DNA of 52,885 bases from Bacteroidaceae bacterium (GCA_017465905.1 JAFTVE010000020.1:1-52885), one strand, 5' to 3'. Numbered from the stretch's first letter, positions 1 through 9,890 are shown. Notes: generated from the letters alone by a model not told the origin. Numbers and translations: made by a program.

Positions 1-83
1 CGCTTGGCCATACCCGAAGTAAAGTAGTCACGAAGAATTAACAAACGTTCTTCTTCACTGTAATGTTGATACCGTTTTCTCAT
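1..83 (-). CDS. Transposase OrfA-like HTH protein, partial (5' end only)
   Basis: An ATG at 81-83 (read leftwards) opens a frame that stays open to the window edge and gives 27 residues. It begins MRKRYQHYSEEERLLILRDY and continues FTSGMAK. The basic start, the SEEER helix and the DYFTSGM segment resemble the N-terminal helix-turn-helix of short insertion-sequence OrfA proteins (IS3-like) common in Bacteroidetes. The family call rests on a short resemblance, and the rest of the gene lies outside the window, so intactness cannot be judged. An imperfect hairpin lies just upstream at 91-118. No terminal inverted repeat could be identified from this side alone. Confidence 0.45.
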   Translation of the reverse strand, partial: MRKRYQHYSEEERLLILRDYFTSGMAK

Positions 84-90
84 ACTGTTT

Positions 91-118
91 ACACATTTTT
101 AATGGTTATTAAATGTGT
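91..118. repeat. Imperfect hairpin upstream of the transposase-like gene
   Basis: ACACATTTTTAAT at 91-103 can pair with ATTAAATGTGT at 108-118, leaving a two-base bulge and a four-base loop. It sits 8 bases upstream of the partial transposase-like start codon. It could be a leader hairpin or part of an insertion-sequence end. Nothing else recognisable lies between 119 and 349. Confidence 0.4.
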
Positions 119-349
119 CTACCTATAGCAGTATAAGACACAACGGAAACATCCAGAGCCTCCAATTGTACTTTTTCATAAAAAGAATTATCATTACCCT
201 CTATACTCTTCAGTACAAAGGATAAGTCCATCAAGGTTAAACATTGTTAAACTACCGAACGATTGGGCGCTTCGCGTGTATGCAATCATGAAAAACGCGT
301 TTTACAGATAAAACAAACCGAGTACAAACAACAAAAAAGCATACACGCA

Positions 350-1531
350 ATGAAAGCAAAGCACACCATCATCGCTTGCCTCACGGCAATCGCAGGATTT
401 ACATTTACCGCTCATACGGCTTGGGCGCAGGAGAACACAGAAAAGGAGGTACCGCAAAAGGTGGAGTCAATCGTTAAGGTAAAACACAGTGCCGAGTGGT
501 ACAAGACACAAGAACGCTTGTGGAAAGCCGAGATAGACAAGAACCCGAAGAACGAGGAGGCCTGGAAGAACTATTACAAGGCGGTCAGATACCAATCATG
601 GTTCGATGAAAGCACTGAACATAGAGAGAAAGTGGAGCGCATAATGCAAGAGATGGCAAAGGCTATCCCCGACACCTATACATTGTATATCATGAAGTAT
701 TACCATAAAGGCGATGTCAACGCTGCTCCAGAAATGAAAAAGGCCATACAGATGCGCCCGGACAATGTGGAGATGTACCCCGACTACGTCAGCTACCTGA
801 TGCAAACGGGCGACGAAGAGTTGATGGCCGACATACTGAAGCGTTGGTACAACAGCGGCACCTACTCACCCTCTCTGCTCAACTATGCCTACAACGCGCT
901 TAGCGGTATGAAGGCAAACAGCCTCATCTTTGTCAGCGGAGACTCACCAACATTCTCAAAACTGCTGGTGCAATACGGCAAGAATCTCTTCGAAGACATT
1001 GATGTTATATGCATGAGCATGATGTGGGCACCCAACTACAGGAAGCTGATATGCGAGCGATTGAGTATTCCTGACTTTGAGCCTATACCACAAATTTCGA
1101 GCCAGGAGGAGGCCGACAAATATACTGAACAGATGATGCTACACATCATTAAACACACCCGCCGCCCCGCCGTATACTTCTCAACACTGATGAATGTACC
1201 GTCGTTCAAGGACAAACTCTACTCCGAGGGACTGGTGATGCGCTATAGCGAGAAGCCCTACGACAACTTGGCCATCAAGCGCAAGAACTTCGAGGAAAAT
1301 TACCTTACCGACTATTTGCGCGAGAGTTTCCTCCCCGAGAGCTACACGGCTTCTGCAAACAAATTTAACTTGAATTACATACCTTGCTTCAAGTCGCTGC
1401 TCGACCATTACAAGCAGGCAGGCAACTTTTTCCGCTACAACGAACTGCGCACGCTGATGTTGCGTATCGTAGAGCAAGTTGATATACCCGACGAACAACG
1501 CCAGAAGTACTATGAAGAGATTGACCGCTAA
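350..1531 (+). CDS. Exported TPR-like protein of unknown function
   Basis: The protein has 393 residues from the ATG at 350. That start is chosen because it opens a clear signal peptide (MKAKHTIIACLTAIAGFTFT, cleavage likely after HTAWA-Q); the frame extends upstream only through a TTG. The mature part has helical repeat-like segments around residues 45-170, with NPKNEEAWKNYYKA and RPDNVEMYPDYVSYL resembling TPR helices. A later segment, NSLIFVSGDSPTF followed by a DIDVICMSMM strand, resembles the C-terminal region of DUF2723-type membrane proteins, where a similar GDNDTF motif occurs. Its last 20 bases overlap the sigma factor gene, which suggests co-transcription. No enzymatic motif was recognised. 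A periplasmic or outer-membrane scaffolding role is only a guess. Confidence 0.75.
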   Translation: MKAKHTIIACLTAIAGFTFTAHTAWAQENTEKEVPQKVESIVKVKHSAEWYKTQERLWKAEIDKNPKNEEAWKNYYKAVRYQSWFDESTEHREKVERIMQEMAKAIPDTYTLYIMKYYHKGDVNAAPEMKKAIQMRPDNVEMYPDYVSYLMQTGDEELMADILKRWYNSGTYSPSLLNYAYNALSGMKANSLIFVSGDSPTFSKLLVQYGKNLFEDIDVICMSMMWAPNYRKLICERLSIPDFEPIPQISSQEEADKYTEQMMLHIIKHTRRPAVYFSTLMNVPSFKDKLYSEGLVMRYSEKPYDNLAIKRKNFEENYLTDYLRESFLPESYTASANKFNLNYIPCFKSLLDHYKQAGNFFRYNELRTLMLRIVEQVDIPDEQRQKYYEEIDR

Positions 1532-2081
1532 TGCCCTGAGTGCGCTGACCGATGCCGAGCTAATGCAACGCATCGGTCGCGGCGAACACGCGGCTTTCGA
1601 CACCTTATATAATAGGTATGCGCGAAGGCTCGGCGGCTTCTTCCTCCGCATGCTCGCCTATGATACTGCCAAGGCCGAGGACATGGTGCAGGAGCTTTTC
1701 ATCCGAGTGTGGACTTACCGCAAGGAGTATCGCTCCGACCAGCCCTTTGCCTCATGGCTCTACGCTATGGCCTATAACCTCTGCAAGAATGAGTATCGGC
1801 ACGAGACCATACGCCAAGCCTATGTAGAGGAACTTCTCCAACGCGAGGAGGCCACCCATGAGCCTACCGAGGCGATGGAGCGCGACGAACAGCGCCAGCG
1901 TCTGCGCCAAGCCGTGCAATCGCTCCCCACGGCGCAGCGCGATGCCTTCCTGCTCCATTACGATGAGGAACTCACCATCCCCGAGGTGGCCCATATCGTA
2001 GGGTGTCCCGAGGGTACCGTGAAATCGCGATTGTATGCCGCGCTGGAGAGTGTAAAAAGAATGATGAACGAATATAAATAG
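1512..2081 (+). CDS. ECF-type RNA polymerase sigma factor
   Basis: This 189-residue protein has the two-domain sigma-70 family layout. Region 2 lies at about residues 25-95, with FDTLYNRYARRL, AEDMVQELFIRVW and the SWLYAMAYNLCKNEYR helix. Region 4 lies at about 128-182, with SLPTAQRDAFLLHYDEELTI and the helix-turn-helix IPEVAHIVGCPEGTVKSRL. The ATG at 1512 is preferred; it overlaps the end of the preceding gene by 20 bases, and the only extension is through a non-ATG codon. It probably redirects core RNA polymerase to a small regulon, with the small membrane protein 4 bases downstream a likely partner. No FecR-type anti-sigma gene is adjacent, so this is not a classical FecI/FecR pair. Confidence 0.93.
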   Translation: MKRLTANALSALTDAELMQRIGRGEHAAFDTLYNRYARRLGGFFLRMLAYDTAKAEDMVQELFIRVWTYRKEYRSDQPFASWLYAMAYNLCKNEYRHETIRQAYVEELLQREEATHEPTEAMERDEQRQRLRQAVQSLPTAQRDAFLLHYDEELTIPEVAHIVGCPEGTVKSRLYAALESVKRMMNEYK

Positions 2082-2085
2082 AACT

Positions 2086-2406
2086 ATGAACGATAACGAA
2101 CTGAAAAAGATGGAACAGGAGTCGGCCGAACTCCTCGATCTGCTACGCGAAGTGCGCGATGAAGACAATGCCACCATCACGCCACGCCAATGCAAACCAC
2201 ATGTACAGAAGGTGCGTCGCACCATCTCGCCCTACTGGCTCGTGGCAGCCTCAGTGCTTGGCTTTGTGCTGGGAATAGCGGTTCCGCGCCACTCCTCTAC
2301 CCTCCCCGAGGAGTCGCCCTACACGCTGCTTGCCGACACCAGCTACACCACAGGACGTAGCCTCGCTGCAGGAGACGTCAACTTTGCCTTGCTGGTGGTA
2401 AATTGA
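2086..2406 (+). CDS. Small single-pass membrane protein, possible anti-sigma partner
   Basis: The 106-residue protein starts 4 bases after the sigma factor stop. Residues 1-45 are charged and hydrophilic (ELKKMEQESAELLDLLREV), and about 48-68 form one hydrophobic span (PYWLVAASVLGFVLGIAV). A short extracytoplasmic tail of about 35 residues follows. This is the topology of minimal anti-sigma factors: a cytoplasmic N-terminus, one membrane helix and a periplasmic tail. It is always next to the sigma gene here. No zinc-binding anti-sigma motif (HxxxCxxC) is present. The anti-sigma role is inferred from position and topology only; it may instead be an unrelated small membrane protein. Confidence 0.65.
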   Translation: MNDNELKKMEQESAELLDLLREVRDEDNATITPRQCKPHVQKVRRTISPYWLVAASVLGFVLGIAVPRHSSTLPEESPYTLLADTSYTTGRSLAAGDVNFALLVVN

Positions 2407-2508
2407 CAAATGCCAACACCATGCGTACTCAAGTGCTGTGAATCAAGACATTCTTTGGCAATTGTAAACGATTGTTGGTATTTTGTAAGGAAATTGTAAG
2501 TCCGATTC

Positions 2509-2540
2509 TTTGGCGTTGTTGGCGAAAAGCGTTTTCTTTG
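2509..2540 (+). promoter_or_regulatory. Bacteroidales-type promoter for the macroglobulin-like gene
   Basis: TTTG at 2509-2512 is followed after 20 bases by TTTCTTTG at 2533-2540, close to the Bacteroides consensus TTTG / TAnnTTTG with one mismatch in the -7 box. The predicted start point is about 20 bases before the ATG at 2566. This suggests that the large gene has its own promoter and is not only read through from the sigma factor genes. Confidence 0.55.
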
Positions 2541-2565
2541 CATCATAATATTTCATTATGTTGCT

Positions 2566-5500
2566 ATGAAGAAGCTGCTGACCCTCGCACTGCTCCTATG
2601 CACTACGCTGCTGAGCGCACAGACCAAGTCCATCACCGAATGGCAAGAGATAGACACACTCATTGCCCAGGGGCACTACACCTCGGCATACGAGAAGGGC
2701 GAAGAGCTGTTGCGCAAGGCCAAGCGCAAGGGCGACAGCCACGCGATACTCAAGGCCGTATATAAAGGACGCATAGCGGCCGCAGGGTATCAGGAGGAGC
2801 ATATCGAAGCCTCTGTCAAGGCCTATCAAGACATCATCCCCACGTTGCGAGGCGTCGATAAGAGTATCGCATATACCCTGCTGAGCGTGGCACTGGATGA
2901 CTATAAGAATAGGTATCAGTGGCGAAACGAGCAAGCAAAGCTGACGAAGGAACTGTCTCCACTCACCATCACGGCACTGCTTGGAGCCACCATCGACGAC
3001 CTGACGATGTGGAGCGCAGAGCGGTTTGCCGATGCCAAGCGCCTCTGCTACGAGGCGGCTCTCGCTGAAGAGAAGGCCCTGAAAGCGACAAAGGCCGAGG
3101 ACTATGACCTGCTCGTCAAAGGCGACACGCTGGGTCTGCGCCTACGCCCCACCCTTTACGATGTGGTGATGCATGCGATTATTCCCAGCAACATATACTT
3201 GAGTAATGCCAAGATAAAGAACCTACTTTACAGCCATCGCAACCAGCTGTACGGTACTGCCGAGGAGTTTATCAGCCTTCAGTTGCCAAGCGACACGCTA
3301 TCCTATGAGCTATGGCAACTCGGCAAGTTGCAAGAGCTAACCCGCTACCACGCGAAGAACACCGATGCCGCAGTGCGTGCTCATATTGACCATAGGCGCA
3401 TGAAAGCGATGGGAGGTATACAGCACTACTCCGATACCGAGGTGCTACAAGAAGCCTACATCGAAGGGCTGGAACGCATAGCCGAGAGCTACAGCAATGC
3501 CCCTACGGAGCAGGCCATGTTCCTGTTCAAGCTGGCCGACTATCATAAACCTACCATCTATGAGCATAGTGGAAAAGAGACCGTTGAGCGGGAACTGAAG
3601 AAGGCGGCAAAGATGGAGCAATACCTCAAGCACATCCGCCAAGTTGCTCCCGAAAGCGAATGGGCCAAGACGGGTGAGGCGCTGTACAAGCGTGCAACTC
3701 ATCCCTACTTGAAATTGGAAAGCCACAAGAGCCTGCTCCCTGGACGGGAAAGCAGCATCACCATCACCTTGCGCAATGCGGGCAGCATAGCCTATCGCAT
3801 CGTGCCGCGTCACGCTGGCGAGACGACCGACAACTTCAACTACAAAGAGGTGATAGGGCGTAAGTCGGTTGGAAAAGCCTATGAAATCATTCCCCCCGAG
3901 TATCCCAATCCCTATATATATAAAGAGGTGGAGCTGCCGCTCCCCACGCTCGATGCCGGCGACTATTTCGTCATTGCCTCCAACAACGGTAAGCAGGACG
4001 AGGACACCAAGCGTACCTCCTTTACCGCCATCAGCGTGAGCAACCTGAAGCTGTCTATGATGGCCAACGATGCCGAAGGAGAATACATCGGCATGGTGAT
4101 AGATGCCACCACAGGCAAGGCGGTGACCGACTGTGAAGTGGTGCTGATGGAGAAGACCGATAAGCAGACCCACTTCGTCGAGGACTACAGCATCGATGCG
4201 AAGGGCTATTTCACTGTGCCATCGCCCACAGGCAACTACCGCGACCTTTACCTGATGGCTACGGACGGAGTATCACGAGCTACCTACTCGTTCCGATATG
4301 TCGATTTTCCTGGAAACAGGTATGGAGAGGATGAGGAGGCATCGACGCTCTTCACCTTCCTCCCCGACCGCCATACCTACGAACCGGGCGACACGATACA
4401 CTTCGCCCTCATCGCCTACTGCCACGACAAGGAGGGTAGCCACGTGAAGAGCCAGCTCTCCATAGGCGTAACGCTGCAAGATGCACGGTATAAAGAGGTG
4501 GCTTCGATACAAGGAACGACCGATGAGTGGGGCCGCTTCAACAGCAGCTTTGCTATCCCCGAAGGCATCACTGCCGGACGCTTCAGGCTGCAAGCCACCG
4601 ATAACCTGAGCAAGCGCACGATGTACCATACCATCAATGTAGAAGCCTTCAAGGCACCCACCTTCAAGGTCGAGATGGAACGTCCGAAGGGAGCCGTACG
4701 TTTCGGCGACAGTCTGATGGTGCAAGGTACTGCCACCACCTTCACAGAACTGCCCGTTGGAGGTGCCAAGGTAAAGTATGAGTTGCAGGTGACGGATATG
4801 ACCATCTTCGGGCGTTATCCTTTGCAAGATGCATACCTTGCAGAGAAGTCAGGCACTACAACGACCGATGAAAAGGGCAATTTCTGCATTTCCATCAAGA
4901 CGAACTGCAATCCTATGCTCGCAGAGAATGCCACGCAGAACTACATCATCACGGCACACATCACCGACAGCAGTGGAGAGACGCAAACGACCAAAATAAG
5001 CTTCGTCGTGGGGCATCGTACCAAGCATATCGAATTTGCCAATCCCGCCATCTTCCGGCATGGTGACAGCATCGCTTACTCTCTACGCACACTGAACGGA
5101 GAGCGTATGACGGACAATGTGATCCTACGGCTCAGCAAACTGGAGGTTCCTCACAGCAACCATATCCTCACCTCCGTCGAGAGGTATACGGACAGGGAGC
5201 AATGGAACGAGGAGCACACCTATATCCATCGTACGGAGCAGACGGCATCGGACAAAGACAGCTACCTCCTTCTCACCAAGGATTTGCCCTACGGTTTCTA
5301 CCGACTGACCGCGACATACACCGATGGCGACAAGCAGTACAGTGAAGTCTACCACCTTGAGCTATGGGGCGAGGGCAAAGGCACCGTTTCATCCTATGCG
5401 CTCTATCAAACAAGAGTAAAGTCACGCGAAGTACAGACGGGCGATACAGCTGTACTGTATGTGGGCACACGCTACAGTGAGGTATACCTACATTATTATA

Positions 5501-8319
5501 TACAGATAGAAAACCGCGTGGTAGACAAGGGCACACGATGCCTCACCGATGAAATGGCCTCACTGCGCATACCCATCAAGGAGGAGTGGCGAGGCAGAAT
5601 GAAGGTTGACCTCGTCTCTGCGAAAGAGAATGTATCGCGTATCGACTCGTGGATATTCTCCCTTGAGAACAGGTCTGAGCTCTTGAACGTGCAGCTATCC
5701 TCCCTGCGCAACAACCTCGAGCCAGGCGAGAAGGAGCAATGCACCATCCGCATCAGCGACCATCGCGGCAACCCAGTGCAATCGTCATTCATCCTGAGCA
5801 TCTACGATGCGGCTCTCGACAGCTATGGCAGAAACTGTTGGGATATCGCCCTGTCGTCTATAAAGTACGGGCGAAGGGTACAGATGGAGGATATCCGGAT
5901 GTGGGCTTGGGACAACAACACGCATGTCAACGTATCCTACCCCTCCGAACCGAAATACTATAGCCTACCCGAGGGCTTGAGAGAAGACCATATTTTCTAT
6001 ACTCTTGCAGCGCCAGCCACCGCACGAGGGCAAGCAAAGAACCGCGCAGGATTTGATATGGCCAGCGCTGAAGGACTTGTTTTAGAGGAATCGGCAGTAT
6101 CCTCCGAAGCCTCCAAGATATCAGAGGACTCAGAGACTTCCGAGCCAAAGACTCAAGAACTCTATCTGCGCAAAGACCTGCGCCACACCGCCCTCTTCCT
6201 CCCCAACCTGCGTACCGACGAGCAGGGACAGGTGACCTTTACCGTTACCGCTCCCGACCTCTTGACACAGTGGCACGTGAAGGGCATTGCCCACACCAAG
6301 GATCTGAAGCACGGACGGGTAAACTTCGACTTCGTCACACGTAAGACCCTGATGGTGCAGCCCCATGTGCCGCGCTTCCTCTACGAAGGCGACCAGTGCG
6401 AGTTCACGGCCAAGGTGACGAATAGTGGCGAAGAACCGATAGAGGCTGTTGTAAAACTTGAGATTGGAGGAAGAGAGCTGTCGCAATCTGTCTCCATCGC
6501 TCCCAACAGCAGCACCTCGGTATCCTTCCCGATTATCGCACCTACGGGAGAGAATTATCTGACCTACCGCATCACCGCAGAGAGCCTGCAATATAGCGAT
6601 GGCGAACAAGCGACCATCACGGTGCTCCCTCGCCGCACACTCGTGACCGAGACCATGGCGCTATATGTCAATGGCAAGGAGAAGCGCGAGTTTGTCTTCG
6701 ATGCGCTCAAGGAGAAGCACTCCCCCACCTTGGAGCACAAGAGCCTGACGCTGGAGCTCGTGCCCAATCCTATCTGGTATGCCATAGAGGCCCTGCCTCC
6801 GCTCTGCAAGGAGGAGAACCCGAGCAATGAGCGCCTCTTCCACCGCTACTATGCTGCCACGATGGGCGCTTACCTCATAGACCGCTACCCCGAGGTGGAG
6901 GGCTACAGCGAGTTTTATCGTCGCGACAGCCTTGCTACCCTATGCCAGAGCCTGCTGAATCGCCTTGCCACCAATCAAGATACAGATGGTGGCTGGGCAT
7001 GGATGAACGGATTCGACAGCGACCGCTACACCACACTCCTCATCATCAAGGGACTGGGCGAACTGGAGGCCATGCACAGCCTCAACATTGCTCAGAACGA
7101 CACCCTATACACCCTGGTTAAGCATGGTATCCACTTCCTTGATGCCAACTATTACGACTCCTTCAGCCGCATGAAGCGCAAGCCCAAGACGCTTGACAGC
7201 TACGCGCTATACTACTTGTATGCCCGCAGCATGTTCCCGGAGATTCCGTTTGGCAATACTCCAAGCACCGCTTATGAGCACTACAAAGCACTGCTGCTGA
7301 AAGACAAGGCTACACAAGGAACTCTGATGCAGAAGGCGCTGAAGATGCTTACCCTCATCCGCCTCAACGAGCGCGACAGGGCAGCAGCAATAGCCGAGGT
7401 AGTACGCCAATCCTCCCTAAAGTCCGATGAAATGGGCATTTATTGGCGCGACAACCGCTATGGCTGGAGTTGGGACAGCAATCCCATTGCTACGCAGGCA
7501 ATGCTCATCGAGGCATTCAAACGCTTGGACCAACCTGCCGACATCATCGGACGTATGCAGCAATGGCTCCTCAAGCAGAAACAGACTACGCAGTGGAGCA
7601 ATAGCGTGGCTACGGCGCAGGCAGTGTATGCGATAATGGAGGCCTCCCCCCACCCCCTCCCGAAGAGGGGGCTTCCCAACAGCACGGAAAACATTGAGCT
7701 GAAGGTGAAGAATGCGACACTCCAACTGATAGAAAAGGACAAACGAGGAACCGTGAAGTATGAGGTAACGCCTGAAAAGAGAGTCTCCTCAATACCCGAA
7801 ATCCCCATCCTGCTGGAAGGGGAAGAGATCTCCTCTATGGCATGGGGCGCGATGACCTGGCAATACTACGAGGATGCCGACAAGGTGCAGGCCTCGGGTA
7901 CAGGACTGACACTGAAGTGTACCTATTATAAGGTAGAGAGTCGTGATGGCAAGGAGCTGCTCACTGAGGTTCCTGAAGGCTCCCTCTCCAAAGGCGACCG
8001 CGTAAGAGTGCGCCTGCACTTCACTGCCGACCGGGCCATGGACTACGTAGAGCTACATCTGCAGCGCCCCGCAGCGCTGGAGCCTGTGAGCACACGCTCG
8101 GGCTACACCTACAGCAACGGCTTAGGCTATTACCGCAGCATAGAGAATAGTGCAACAAAGCTTTACTTCTACCGCATCGGCAAGGGCAACTACATTATCG
8201 ATGGCGACTTCTGGGTGAGCCAGTCGGGTGAATACACCTCTGCCCCCAGCACCATACAGTGCATGTATGCACCGGAGTTTATCGCTACGGCTCCGGCCCA
8301 ATGGATAAAGATTAAGTAA
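2566..8319 (+). CDS. Alpha-2-macroglobulin family protein with a degenerate thioester site
   Basis: The 1917-residue protein has a signal peptide (MKKLLTLALLLCTTLLSA-Q) without a lipobox, so it is probably periplasmic. An MG2-like segment with DRHTYEPGDTIHF lies near residue 600. The A2M core (LRHTALFLPNLRTDEQGQVTF) begins near 1204, and an alpha-helical toroid-like region follows from about 1400 to 1700, including GGWAWMNGFDSD. Family members trap proteases by a large conformational change, and many carry a CxEQ thioester. Here the aligned segment reads NPSNERLFHRYYA. Ser1420 occupies the expected Cys position and Arg1423 the expected Gln position, so no thioester can form by this alignment. 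Bacteroidetes members of this family often lie near sigma factor or envelope genes, as here. Function without the thioester could be non-covalent trapping or scaffolding. Confidence 0.88.
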   Translation: MKKLLTLALLLCTTLLSAQTKSITEWQEIDTLIAQGHYTSAYEKGEELLRKAKRKGDSHAILKAVYKGRIAAAGYQEEHIEASVKAYQDIIPTLRGVDKSIAYTLLSVALDDYKNRYQWRNEQAKLTKELSPLTITALLGATIDDLTMWSAERFADAKRLCYEAALAEEKALKATKAEDYDLLVKGDTLGLRLRPTLYDVVMHAIIPSNIYLSNAKIKNLLYSHRNQLYGTAEEFISLQLPSDTLSYELWQLGKLQELTRYHAKNTDAAVRAHIDHRRMKAMGGIQHYSDTEVLQEAYIEGLERIAESYSNAPTEQAMFLFKLADYHKPTIYEHSGKETVERELKKAAKMEQYLKHIRQVAPESEWAKTGEALYKRATHPYLKLESHKSLLPGRESSITITLRNAGSIAYRIVPRHAGETTDNFNYKEVIGRKSVGKAYEIIPPEYPNPYIYKEVELPLPTLDAGDYFVIASNNGKQDEDTKRTSFTAISVSNLKLSMMANDAEGEYIGMVIDATTGKAVTDCEVVLMEKTDKQTHFVEDYSIDAKGYFTVPSPTGNYRDLYLMATDGVSRATYSFRYVDFPGNRYGEDEEASTLFTFLPDRHTYEPGDTIHFALIAYCHDKEGSHVKSQLSIGVTLQDARYKEVASIQGTTDEWGRFNSSFAIPEGITAGRFRLQATDNLSKRTMYHTINVEAFKAPTFKVEMERPKGAVRFGDSLMVQGTATTFTELPVGGAKVKYELQVTDMTIFGRYPLQDAYLAEKSGTTTTDEKGNFCISIKTNCNPMLAENATQNYIITAHITDSSGETQTTKISFVVGHRTKHIEFANPAIFRHGDSIAYSLRTLNGERMTDNVILRLSKLEVPHSNHILTSVERYTDREQWNEEHTYIHRTEQTASDKDSYLLLTKDLPYGFYRLTATYTDGDKQYSEVYHLELWGEGKGTVSSYALYQTRVKSREVQTGDTAVLYVGTRYSEVYLHYYIQIENRVVDKGTRCLTDEMASLRIPIKEEWRGRMKVDLVSAKENVSRIDSWIFSLENRSELLNVQLSSLRNNLEPGEKEQCTIRISDHRGNPVQSSFILSIYDAALDSYGRNCWDIALSSIKYGRRVQMEDIRMWAWDNNTHVNVSYPSEPKYYSLPEGLREDHIFYTLAAPATARGQAKNRAGFDMASAEGLVLEESAVSSEASKISEDSETSEPKTQELYLRKDLRHTALFLPNLRTDEQGQVTFTVTAPDLLTQWHVKGIAHTKDLKHGRVNFDFVTRKTLMVQPHVPRFLYEGDQCEFTAKVTNSGEEPIEAVVKLEIGGRELSQSVSIAPNSSTSVSFPIIAPTGENYLTYRITAESLQYSDGEQATITVLPRRTLVTETMALYVNGKEKREFVFDALKEKHSPTLEHKSLTLELVPNPIWYAIEALPPLCKEENPSNERLFHRYYAATMGAYLIDRYPEVEGYSEFYRRDSLATLCQSLLNRLATNQDTDGGWAWMNGFDSDRYTTLLIIKGLGELEAMHSLNIAQNDTLYTLVKHGIHFLDANYYDSFSRMKRKPKTLDSYALYYLYARSMFPEIPFGNTPSTAYEHYKALLLKDKATQGTLMQKALKMLTLIRLNERDRAAAIAEVVRQSSLKSDEMGIYWRDNRYGWSWDSNPIATQAMLIEAFKRLDQPADIIGRMQQWLLKQKQTTQWSNSVATAQAVYAIMEASPHPLPKRGLPNSTENIELKVKNATLQLIEKDKRGTVKYEVTPEKRVSSIPEIPILLEGEEISSMAWGAMTWQYYEDADKVQASGTGLTLKCTYYKVESRDGKELLTEVPEGSLSKGDRVRVRLHFTADRAMDYVELHLQRPAALEPVSTRSGYTYSNGLGYYRSIENSATKLYFYRIGKGNYIIDGDFWVSQSGEYTSAPSTIQCMYAPEFIATAPAQWIKIK

Positions 8320-8345
8320 TGCCCATACCAAAATTAGGAACGATG

Positions 8346-8378
8346 TTTGGGACACATGCCAAAAATACACTACTTTTG
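8346..8378 (+). promoter_or_regulatory. Bacteroidales-type promoter for the flippase-phosphatase pair
   Basis: TTTG at 8346-8349, a 21-base spacer and TACTTTTG at 8371-8378 match the Bacteroides housekeeping consensus exactly. The predicted start point lies about 15 bases upstream of the ATG at 8400. Confidence 0.72.
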
Positions 8379-8399
8379 TAGAAGTATTACCAATGCACT

Positions 8400-9890
8400 A
8401 TGGCAAAAGAACTGAAAACACTTGTCAAAGACACAGCCATCTATGGTCTCAGCAGTATTGTGGGACGCTTCCTCAACTATCTACTCGTACCGCTCCATAC
8501 CACGAAGATTGTAGCCGAGAGCGGTGGCTACGGTGTGGTGAGCAACGTGTATGCCTATACGGCACTGCTGATGGCGCTGCTCACCTTCGGTATGGAAACC
8601 ACCTTCTTCCGCTTCTCCAACAAGGAGGGTGAGGACAGCCGTAAGGTGTATGGCACTACGCTCTGGCTCGTGGGAGGTGCCAGTATCCTGTTTGCTGTGC
8701 TCTGCCTTGTGTTCAATGCCCCCCTCAGCGCCCTTATGGGCTATACCGACCACCCCGAGTATATTGCTTGCATGACCACCATCGTGGCCTTCGATGCGCT
8801 GCAGAGCATACTCTTTGCCCGACTCCGCGGCCAGCATCGCCCATGGAAGTTCATGGCGCTGAAGATGTCATTTATCCTCGCAAGCGTGCTGCTCAATGTC
8901 TTTGTCTTCCTCGGTGCACCCGCCATCTATGAGGTTCATCCCGAGTGGATAAGCTGGTGGTACAACCCCGACTACAGCGTAGGCTATATCTTCTTCATCA
9001 ACCTCATCTGTACGGTGAGCGTCACCTTTGGCTTCATCCCTGAGCTGAAAGGTTTTGCTTACGGCTTCGATGGCGCTTTGGCCCGCCGCATGCTACGCTA
9101 TGCGCTGCCTATCCTTGTGCTCAGCATTGCAGGCATACTCAATCAGGTGGCCGATAAGATTACCTACCGCTTCATTGTACCAGGCGTCGAAGGCGACGTA
9201 CAACTGGGCATCTATGGAGCCTGCACCAAGATAGCGATGATCATGGCGCTGCTCACCCAGGCCTTCCGCTATGCTTACGAACCCTTCGTGTTCGGCAAGA
9301 GCCGCGACAAGGACAATCGCGAGATGTATGCCGTGACGATGAAGTTCTTCATCATCTTCACCCTACTGGCCTTCCTTGCCGTGGTGTTCTATATGGATAT
9401 CCTCAAGTACCTCATTGGTAGCAGCTACTGGGAGGGACTCCACGTAGTGCCTATCGTGATGATGGCCGAGATCTTTATGGGCATCTACTTCAACCTTTCG
9501 TTCTGGTATAAACTGAAGGACGTGACTTATTGGGGCGCCATCATGTCGGTCATTGCCTGCGCTGTGCTGCTGGGCGTGAACTTTATCTTCGTGCCACGCT
9601 ACGGCTACGTGGCCTGTGCATGGGGCGGACTGGCAGGCTATGGCACAGCCATGCTACTCTCCTACTTCATTGGACAACACTATTACCCCATACGATACGA
9701 TATCAAGGGTATTGCCCGGTACTTCGCCATCGCCCTCGCTATGTTTGGTGCCTTCAAGGTGATGCCCATCGAGAACATATGGGTACGCATGGCAGTGGGT
9801 ACATTGCTGCTCCTGCTCTTTGTGGCCTATATCATCAAGCATGACCTGCCGCTGAAGCAGATACCCATAATAAATCGCTTTGTAAAATGA
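8400..9890 (+). CDS. Wzx/MurJ-like polysaccharide flippase (MOP superfamily)
   Basis: This 496-residue polytopic inner-membrane protein has roughly 12-14 hydrophobic spans. The N-terminal region (KDTAIYGLSSIVGRFLNYLL) is characteristic of polysaccharide biosynthesis or lipopolysaccharide exporter proteins of the MOP superfamily, which flip lipid-linked saccharides across the inner membrane. Length fits the family (about 480-510). The ATG at 8400 has a good promoter 15 bases upstream. The phosphatase gene overlaps its last 4 bases, so the two are translationally coupled. No glycosyltransferase cluster is adjacent, so the saccharide carried is unknown. This solitary arrangement suggests a conserved core function rather than a capsule locus. 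Confidence 0.88.
   Translation: MAKELKTLVKDTAIYGLSSIVGRFLNYLLVPLHTTKIVAESGGYGVVSNVYAYTALLMALLTFGMETTFFRFSNKEGEDSRKVYGTTLWLVGGASILFAVLCLVFNAPLSALMGYTDHPEYIACMTTIVAFDALQSILFARLRGQHRPWKFMALKMSFILASVLLNVFVFLGAPAIYEVHPEWISWWYNPDYSVGYIFFINLICTVSVTFGFIPELKGFAYGFDGALARRMLRYALPILVLSIAGILNQVADKITYRFIVPGVEGDVQLGIYGACTKIAMIMALLTQAFRYAYEPFVFGKSRDKDNREMYAVTMKFFIIFTLLAFLAVVFYMDILKYLIGSSYWEGLHVVPIVMMAEIFMGIYFNLSFWYKLKDVTYWGAIMSVIACAVLLGVNFIFVPRYGYVACAWGGLAGYGTAMLLSYFIGQHYYPIRYDIKGIARYFAIALAMFGAFKVMPIENIWVRMAVGTLLLLLFVAYIIKHDLPLKQIPIINRFVK

Noticed and set aside
2086-2406. FecR-type anti-sigma factor
   Set aside because: The protein is only 106 residues with about 35 residues outside the membrane and lacks any FecR domain; only a tentative partner role is kept.
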